Shown: piece by piece, positions 1 to 7,200 of the stretch
How the letters are laid out: the number at the start of each line of letters is the position of its first letter
Numbering within the stretch: the first letter of the stretch is position 1
Source of the DNA: a virus
Strand: one strand, 5' to 3'
DNA: 41,408 bases
Virus record (IMG/VR): IMGVR_UViG_3300025241_000078
Coordinates: 1 to 41,408 of that record
Position numbers and translations under genes: made by a program
Notes under the pieces: generated by a model
What the model was told of the DNA's origin: nothing
What the model saw: the letters and a program-made list of their open reading frames with translations, nothing else
The model's database searches: none

Positions 1-195
1 TCAATGACGACGGCGCATGCCGACGATCAGCCAGAACACCAGCCCGAGAATCGGAAAGATGGCGATACCCAGCGCCCATAGGGCTTTCGCACCGACGCTT
101 CGATCGCTTTTGAACACGCTGATGATGGCCAACAGATCCAGCACGATCACCGCACCAGCAAGCGCAATTGCAAGGTAGCTCATCGCATCTGACAT
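1..195 (-). CDS. Small PLDc_N-type membrane protein (host flank)
   Basis: A 64-residue protein made almost wholly of two membrane helices (about residues 7-28 and 39-58) ending in a basic tail, MRRRH. The second helix carries the WALGI..FPxxGxxFW pattern typical of the phospholipase D nuclease N-terminal (PLDc_N) family, a two-helix domain without catalytic residues. Start at 195 is preceded by AAGGAG at good spacing; a second ATG lies four codons in. Because it lies outside the tRNA-Cys remnant and terminator, I take it as chromosomal rather than phage. Its role is unknown; membrane anchoring or stress functions have been suggested for relatives but nothing here tests that. Confidence 0.75.
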   Translation of the reverse strand: MSDAMSYLAIALAGAVIVLDLLAIISVFKSDRSVGAKALWALGIAIFPILGLVFWLIVGMRRRH

Positions 196-320
196 AGAGG
201 ACTCCTTAATAGACTCTCTATGTTTCAGTCACCGTCCGAGGCGCTACAGTTCCGGCTAGAGAGGATGCTCACCAGACCAGACCAAGCTACAGTGTCACGA
301 ATCACAAACTGAGCGCGCAT

Positions 321-354
321 AAAAAAACCGCAAGCTTTCGCTTGCGGTTTTTTT
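321..354. terminator. Strong bidirectional intrinsic terminator
   Basis: The arms ACCGCAAGC and GCTTGCGGT flank a TTTC loop, with seven A on the left and seven T on the right, so it can end transcription from both strands. It lies immediately downstream of the 3' end of the tRNA-Cys remnant, as expected for the terminator of the original tRNA transcript, and also faces the leftward membrane protein gene. Confidence 0.85.
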
Positions 355-359
355 ATTAC

Positions 360-409
360 TGGAGGCCGATGTCGGAATCGAACCGGCGTACACGGATTTG
401 CAATCCGCT
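360..409 (-). pseudogene. 3' part of a tRNA-Cys gene, probable phage attachment scar
   Basis: Read on the minus strand this is the 3' part of a tRNA-Cys: an anticodon arm with GCA anticodon (GCGGATTGCAAATCCGT), the T arm with GTTCGATTC, the acceptor 3' strand ATCGGCC, a discriminator base and CCA. The expected acceptor 5' strand (GGCCGAT-like) is not found upstream, so the gene is incomplete. Weak resemblance to a D loop (GGTT) continues to about 420. Temperate phages commonly integrate in tRNA 3' ends, keep one side intact and leave such a fragment at the other; the intact copy would be expected to the right, beyond this window. Inference: this is attL or attR. Confidence 0.7.
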
Positions 410-644
410 ATTACAACCCTCGCCGCGCGGGCGTCTCGCTTGGTTTGGCGTTCCAAAACAGAACATCAAACCGTGCTCTACAGGCCGCGCACTGTCTAGG
501 TGTGCTTTTCTGTTTTAGCACTCTTTTTCGCCCCCTCTCGCCCGTTCTGGGCACCACTTCCCCTTGCCCTAAAACCTAGGGACTGGCGTTTTGCCAGCCC
601 CGAATCTACCCTTGCGAAGTTAACTCAACGTCACGGGACAAACG

Positions 645-992
645 ATGAAAAGGACTCTCGCAATTGTCGCGCTTTCATTGGCGGCGCAATCGGCCGTCGC
701 CGGATGTTTCGGTACCGGATCGTTCAAGAGCTGCACGGATGACAGTGGCAACACGTACAACGTCCAGAAGTTCGGTAACACGACGCACCTTGACGGCTAC
801 AGCACCGATGGCTCGCATTGGAGCCAGAACAGCAACACGGTTGGAAACACCACCTATCACGACGGCTATTCCGCCGATGGCGATAGCTGGAACGGGACCA
901 CCACCAGAATCGGCGACACGCTCTACAACTCTGGTACCGACTCCGACGGCAACTACTACCAGTCGACCTGCAACGACTACGGCTGCTACTGA
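645..992 (+). CDS. Secreted repeat protein, possible lipoprotein
   Basis: A 115-residue protein with a clear N-terminal signal (basic KR, then hydrophobic residues 5-18). The sequence VAGC at residues 18-21 could be a lipobox with Cys21 as the lipidated residue, or cleavage may follow AVA. The mature part has three tandem repeats of exactly 23 residues starting at about 44, 67 and 90 with the pattern GxTxxxxGxxxDGxxW, and it ends with a CNDYGCY tail. Asn, Thr, Gly, Asp and aromatic residues dominate, as in beta-rich extracellular repeats. The next gene starts inside its stop codon (TGATG), so the two are probably cotranslated. Rightward against the leftward late genes, next to the attachment scar, it looks like phage cargo. 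No function is recognised. Confidence 0.75.
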   Translation: MKRTLAIVALSLAAQSAVAGCFGTGSFKSCTDDSGNTYNVQKFGNTTHLDGYSTDGSHWSQNSNTVGNTTYHDGYSADGDSWNGTTTRIGDTLYNSGTDSDGNYYQSTCNDYGCY

Positions 993-1225
993 TGGACGCG
1001 ACCGAGATCGTCGGCGGCATCATCGGCTTCCTTGTCCTCGGCGGGCTGGTGATGACGCAGATGCCGCGCCCATGGCAGACAACTGGTGGCTGGCTGACCG
1101 TGAGCCTGGCGGGTATTCCATTGTTCGTAATGCTCATCGGTCTGCTGATCAACGTGCCCGCCCTGCTCTTCGGTGCCCTGGTGCTGACCGGCTTGTATGC
1201 CGGTCAGCCCAGACGCAAACGCTGA
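992..1225 (+). CDS. Small two-helix membrane protein
   Basis: A 77-residue protein with two strong membrane segments (about residues 7-22 and 36-68, the latter possibly two helices) and a basic C-terminal tail, QPRRKR. It overlaps the stop of the secreted repeat protein gene by one base, so it is likely translationally coupled and may assist or anchor it. Its stop lies back to back with the stop of the giant late gene within TGATCA (1223-1228). No family is recognised; a superinfection-exclusion or host-surface role is only speculation. Confidence 0.65.
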   Translation: MDATEIVGGIIGFLVLGGLVMTQMPRPWQTTGGWLTVSLAGIPLFVMLIGLLINVPALLFGALVLTGLYAGQPRRKR

Positions 1226-4200
1226 TCAACGCTTCGCTCGTATATCCTCTACCCGCTTACCGGCCATCTCCGTCAGACGACTCTTGATCACCACAAGGCG
1301 ATCCAGTTCGCGCCGTTTGGCATCGGCATCAAGCTCGCCCAGACGCACCGCATCCATGCGACCATTGATCGCTGACAAGCGCCGCTGCACCTGGTTGAGC
1401 TGCTTGCGCAGCCCAAGCACGTCGCGCTTCCCGCGGATCACCCCGCGCGCTTCTTCCATGCGGCCAAGCTCCTGTAGCTCCTTCACGTCGGCATAAGCCT
1501 TGCCCGCTTCGCGCAGACCTTCATAGAAGATCGTGCTGTATCGGGTGTATGCCGCTGGCGTGTCCAGATCACGGTAGAAACGACGGATCGGTTGATACTC
1601 GTGCCAGTGCTTTGCTGGCTGGCTTTCTCCATTGGCTGCGCGCCACATCGTATCGACCATACCTGCTCCCCACGCGCCGACCTGGCCCAAGTAGCCAGCA
1701 ATCAGGTGGTCGGCTTGGATGGGAGATACAGCAAGCGGGAACTCATCACCGAACACGCGGCTGACAGCCGATGCCGCGCGCGCCGGGGCCGTGGTGGTCG
1801 CTCGGGTGCGCAGCCCCTTGCTTAGGCGGTCCATTCCGGTCGACTCGATCGGGCGACCCGTGAAGGCATCCACGTTCGAGTACACGTCAAGCACCGGCTG
1901 GAACATGTGCGGTACCGGCGAAAAGGAAAAGGTCTGCGTCAGGGTGTGCCCCAGGCGCTGCGCGAACAGCTTGCCGGTCGCCTTGTCGTCAATGGCCTGC
2001 TGCAACAGACGCTCGGCCATAGTGGCGATCGCGCCGACCTCGAACGGCTTCGGGATGAAGAAGGCCTTGCCACCTACGCGGACGAACCAGTAGGTATCCT
2101 TCTGCCATTCTTCGAGCTTGCGGTATTCCTCGTCGTCGTTGTTCACCAGCATGAGCGCCATGCTCGCCATGGATAGCGCACCCACGACTGTCATGAAGCG
2201 CGCTGCAGCTTGCTTGTCAGAGGCATTGCCCTGGCCGAACGCGGTCAACAGAGAAGGCTTCACGCCGGCACGGTAGAGTTTGTCCAAACCCTGGAGGCGC
2301 GCATTGAGGAACGGCACCACGCGGATCAAAAAGCGAACCGCCGGCCAGGCGCCATGCATGGAGAAGTCCATCAGGTCACGCGCCTCGAAGGCTGCCGCCA
2401 GTTTTCCGCTGCCCTGCTCGTTCTGCTCGAAAATTGCCGCCCGGTTCGCATTTTCTGCGGTGTTGGCTACGGCGTTCCAAGCATCCCAGCCAGCCTTCAA
2501 CGCTTGCGGTACCAGCTTCGGTCCGTCGATCAATTTGGCGCTTCGCAGGTTGCGCGTGATGTGCGCTTTCACTTCGTCCGGATCGTTGCTATAGATATGC
2601 CCGAAACTGAAGGCGCCACCGCTGGCGAGCATGCGCGCCCGCTTACGGGTGTCGGTCCAATTGGCGCCGCCCACCGCGATGTTCTTCAGGAAGTTCTTGC
2701 TCACTGGTGATGTTGCGGTAGCCGACATCGAGTCGCGCAGCAAGTTGGCGATGATGAACTGTGGCGTGATGGTGGTCATGTTCGTAAACAGGCGCTTGAA
2801 GAAACTCATCGCGTGCACAGCAGCGTTGTTCAGGCCGGCATCGCTGAGCGAGCTTAGCGCTTCGAACACCAACGGATCGCCGATGTTGTACCACTGTTTA
2901 ACGCCCGCCTTGAGCACGAAGGTGCTCGCCTTCTTGTCCCGCGCCGCTTCGCTCACTGGCTGAGCAATCCCAAGCTGCTCGGCATTGTTGATCGCTTGCG
3001 CAGCCGCCTGGTTCCTCAGGCTTGCCTGCAGCAAGTGGTTGAAGTTCAGCAGCGTGTTCTGCAGTAGATCGTTCAGGTTCTGGCTACCACCCTTAAGCTT
3101 CTTGTAAGCCTCCTGGCGGGTCAGCCCTTTGGACGCCATCGGGCCGGTGGCTGCAGCGTCTTCGTCCATCACCCGGTAAAAAGGCACGTAGAACTCGTCG
3201 CGCCAGAGTGCGCGGCTTTCCGAGGTGATAACGCCCGTTTGCTCGGCGATCGCCAGCACGTCGTCCCGGTATTGCTGAAACTCGGCGAACACCTCGGTGT
3301 ACAGCGTGCCGCGTGCCTTCCCATGCTGAGTCGTGCCGCTATTGAGGGTGCGCAGCGCATCGATCTCGGCGGCGTCGAACAGGTTTTCCCGGCCTTCGGC
3401 GGCAAGCTTGGCGGAGCGGTTGCCGGCGATCCAGCCCATGAAGCGCTCGATCTCCGCCGCGGAGCCCAGGCGCGCCAGCGTCGCGCCCAGGCCGAGCGCA
3501 TCGCCGTCCTGGATGTCGATCACCTTCTGCTGCTGGTCCAGGTAAATGCGCCCGTTGTTCAGCATCGCATGCAGTGCGCCGCTGGCTGCCGACGACATGC
3601 GCGCCAGCACCCAGGCACTGCTTGTGATGTCGGTGCCCAGGACATCGTCCCCATGCACGGCCACGTCCAGCTCTCGCAGCGCCGCGTAGCGATCGACAAT
3701 GCCTTGGCGGATCTTGAGTAGCGCACGATCCGAGTGCTGGCGGAACCAATCGATCGCCTGCTGCTTCGCCGTGCGTGGCGCGATCTTGTTCAGCGCATCC
3801 TTCTGCTTGGCGGTAAGGTCGCTGAACGCTTCGGAGGTGTGCTGACGCTTCCCGGCCAACGCGTATCGGGTGCTTTCGTCCTCGGTAACCCCGGCCTGAC
3901 TGTCGCGCAGCCAGCGGCGAGACTGCTCGCCCAGCGCCAGGATGTCGGTGTAGGTCCATGGCACCTGCGGGAACAACGCTCGCAGCAGTTCTCGGGCTTT
4001 GGACAGCACGCGCTGCAGCGCGGTAGGCCGCTCTCCATCCTCGATCAAGTGCGCAACCATCTCCTCGGCGATCATCAGGTGCTGCTTGCGAGCATCGAGC
4101 TTCTTCAGGACCTTGGCATAAGCCTGGCGAATTTGCGCGATGCGCTGGCGGCCCTTGGCCGTTGCTGCCTGGCTGGCATACAACCGTTCCATGGTCGCGT

Positions 4201-7200
4201 CCAGTTGGTCGCCTAGCAGGCCATGAATGCCGCGGTGGCCAACCTCTTCGTGCACGGCCGTAAAGACCGCGTCGGCAATGCTGGCGTGGTTGCCGGCGAC
4301 AACATAAGTCGCCCCGCTGCTGAAAATCCCGCGCAGCTCATCCGGCGCGATGCCGTCACGCTTGGCTCGGATCCTCGCTGACAGGGGAAGGTCATCGAAC
4401 GTTTGCACGACCTTCACACCGGCAAGTTCAGAAACCCCCGATAGTGCATCCGTGACATGTTCGGCCTTCGTTCCAGAGCCTTCACCCAGCCGGTAAAGGC
4501 TGACACCCTCGTCCGTTTCGCGGGCTTCGATGGTCGAGAACAGCTTGTCGAAGGCTTCGTTAACCGGGCCTTGCTCGTCCGGGGTCAGGTACGGGTACCG
4601 ATCCTGGCTACGTGAAAACTCTTCAAGGCTGCGCACGTTGGCCAGGTAATCATTGCGATAGCCGCGATCGGCCAGCTTCGCAATCACGTAGGTTTCAAAG
4701 GAGCGAGCGCCGCGCTCGATGATGCGCGACCAGTACCCATCTGCGGCTCCCTTATCCAGAACGGCCGAGCGTTTCGCCATCGGCGACTGATCGAGCGTGG
4801 CAACCACTTCGGCGAAAGCCTTCTCCACCTTCGGCCTCACCCCTTCTGGGTGCGCAGGATCGGGCATCCAGTTCGCCTCGGCGTACATCGGTGCGTTCGG
4901 ATGGTTCGCCTGGTACATGTCCAGCTTGGCGCGGGTCAGGCTTTGCGCCGGGTACTTCTTGTTGACGAGGACCGGCTCCGGCCGATAGGTGATATACGAC
5001 GCCTCGCGCGCCGTCTTGGCTTCGCTAGCCTCTCGCTTGCCGGCAAAGTAGTTGTCGAGCGCATGAAACCACTCATGCGCCAACGAGCCAGCCCCTTTCG
5101 TCTTGGTCAGGTTGATGACAACGGCGTCCGGCTCGAAGTGGGCACTGGCCCGGCCTCGCCCGCGAGAACCGAAGCCGATGCCCAGCCGCCCTTCCAGACT
5201 CAATGCCTTCGGCGGTACGCCCACCACCTCAGCCAAATCCATGAAGGCATCATAGGCATCATTGAGCATGCCCTGGCGGCCTTTACTGCCATCGCCCTGC
5301 GCAACCCAGTTACCGAACTCGACGCCTCTGAATCCGAACGCCTCGAGGAACTGTTCGGGCGTGATGTCCGCTCCGCCGCGGTGATCGGTGCCAGTGCGAA
5401 CCTCGTTCAAGCTGCGGCGCATATCCGCCTTGGTCACGTTGTCTCGGTTCTTAACCGCGTCCCACGCTGCGACCAAGCTGTCATGTTCGTTGGCGATGTG
5501 ATCCCTGGCCTCTGCCACGCTCTTGAAGGTTGCCAGCCGGCGGGTCTCTCGGTCGCCGCTTTTGGCGATGAAGACCTGTCCGGTCGCTCGGTCTGAGTAG
5601 ACGTCGAACTGCATCTTCTTCTCAGGGGCCGATTTGAGATTCAGCGCCAGGCGGACATCGTTAATTGCCTCAGCAATAGAACCCTTACCGTAGAAGTGCT
5701 TGCCTCGGCCGTCGATTTCCACCTCGGCCCAAGACCCCGGCACCATCTGCCCGTCCTTGCTGTAGCTGCCGGTTGCCATGCTCACCCGGCCGATCCGCGC
5801 CCACTGCGCCCGATCAATCCCCATCAGCAGCTCAATCTTGTCGGCTACCGACCGCAGTGAAGGGCTGAATGCTCGCATCTTGGCGACCGTCGAATCGCCG
5901 CCCATCCGCGACAGCTCCGCAAGCAGCTCGCGCGCCGCCTTCACTTTGTTCACCCAGCCGGCAATCCTGTACGGAGCCCGGGGTTTCGTGGGGATGAAGT
6001 CCCGCACGGTCTGGTAAGCAGCCGCGTGGAAGTTGTCTTCTATGCGGTCAATCTCGCCCTTTGGCCATAGCTCGCTGAGCTTGCTGTTCGCAATGCTCTG
6101 GTCGTCCATGTTGTCCAGGCGCTCCCGCAGGCCGCGCAGCTCATCTTTGCGCGCGCCGCCTAGCTTCTCGCCGAAGTCTTCGACCTTGGCGGGCTTGGGC
6201 TCAGTGGCTGGTTCTGCAGGGCTCGGCTTCTTCTTGGCCAGCTGGGTGGCTTGTTGTTTCGCTTTACTGGCTGGAGTGGTCGGCTGGGCACCGAACATAT
6301 CATTCTGCCCGCGCGCGGCGGCAATGTCCGATATCCGGTCTGAGCCGGTCAGGGTGAAATCTTTACGGTCGCGGTCGGCCTGAGCCTTCTGCTCTGTCTC
6401 GCGCTCCTGATCGGCACGAGCCTTCTCGGCGGCAGCATTGCGCTCCGCCTGCTCTTTCAGTCCTGCTTCGGTTTGCTGTTCGAGGCTGAACGACGCGCCG
6501 CGATCTTGTCCAGCAGATCCAGCTTCTGCTGCATCAGCTGCCCGTACCTCGTCATCGCGCCGGACGGCTGCGTCCTCATCGAGCGGATTTCCGTCAATGA
6601 AAGTTTCGGTTCTTTCTGGCTCATCAGAGATGAACTCCTCATACCTTAAAGCGTCTTCGTCGAAAGCAGCGTCTTGGGATCTTGCGTGTGCCGCAGCCTC
6701 GGCGCCGTGCTCGGCCTCGATGCGGGCGTATTCAGCTTCGAGCTGCTCACGCTCAACGGCCAATTGCTCGTTGATACGCTCGAGCATTTCCAGCTCGTAC
6801 TGTTCCAGCTGCCGAACAGAGTCTGGCGCATAGTGTGTCTTTCTGCCAGCCAGTTCATCTCGCAAGGCTTCCTGCAGCCAGCTCACGCCACCGTCTCGGT
6901 CCATTTCGCCAGCTGGAACATAGCCGTGCTGGTCAAGCAGGGATGCCATGTCATCCAGGCTGGTCCCGGTGTTGTCGCTCCATAGCGCTCCGACACCTGG
7001 AATGTTCTTGTTGCCCTTGGTGTCGCCGGTCGTGTCCTGTTTCCACTGTTTGGTAATGCCGCCGAGCCTGATGGCTGCTTGCACTACGCTATCGCGGTCT
7101 CGATCAACGGCTCGCCGACTGCCCTTTGGCCTGGGCTGATCGGGCGGTGCCTGGTGCGCAGAGGCAGCCGTTTTCGGTTGAGGCGGCTTGACGCCCGGGC

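Larger units (their letters stand above)
196..644. other. Gene-free left junction
   Basis: No convincing gene is seen here. The stretch holds the leader of the leftward membrane protein gene (AAGGAG near 205-210), a bidirectional terminator (321-354), the tRNA-Cys 3' remnant (360-409) and then about 230 bases of presumed phage DNA. That last part contains a small hairpin (arms CTGGC/GCCAG near 583-597) and pyrimidine-rich tracts. An open frame at 500-742 looks like a chance frame overlapping the following secreted protein gene. Confidence 0.5.

Noticed and set aside
500-742. Rightward 80-residue frame near the tRNA remnant as a possible small gene or excisionase
   Set aside because: The composition is Arg/Pro-rich shadow-like, there is no ribosome site, and it overlaps the well-supported secreted protein gene.
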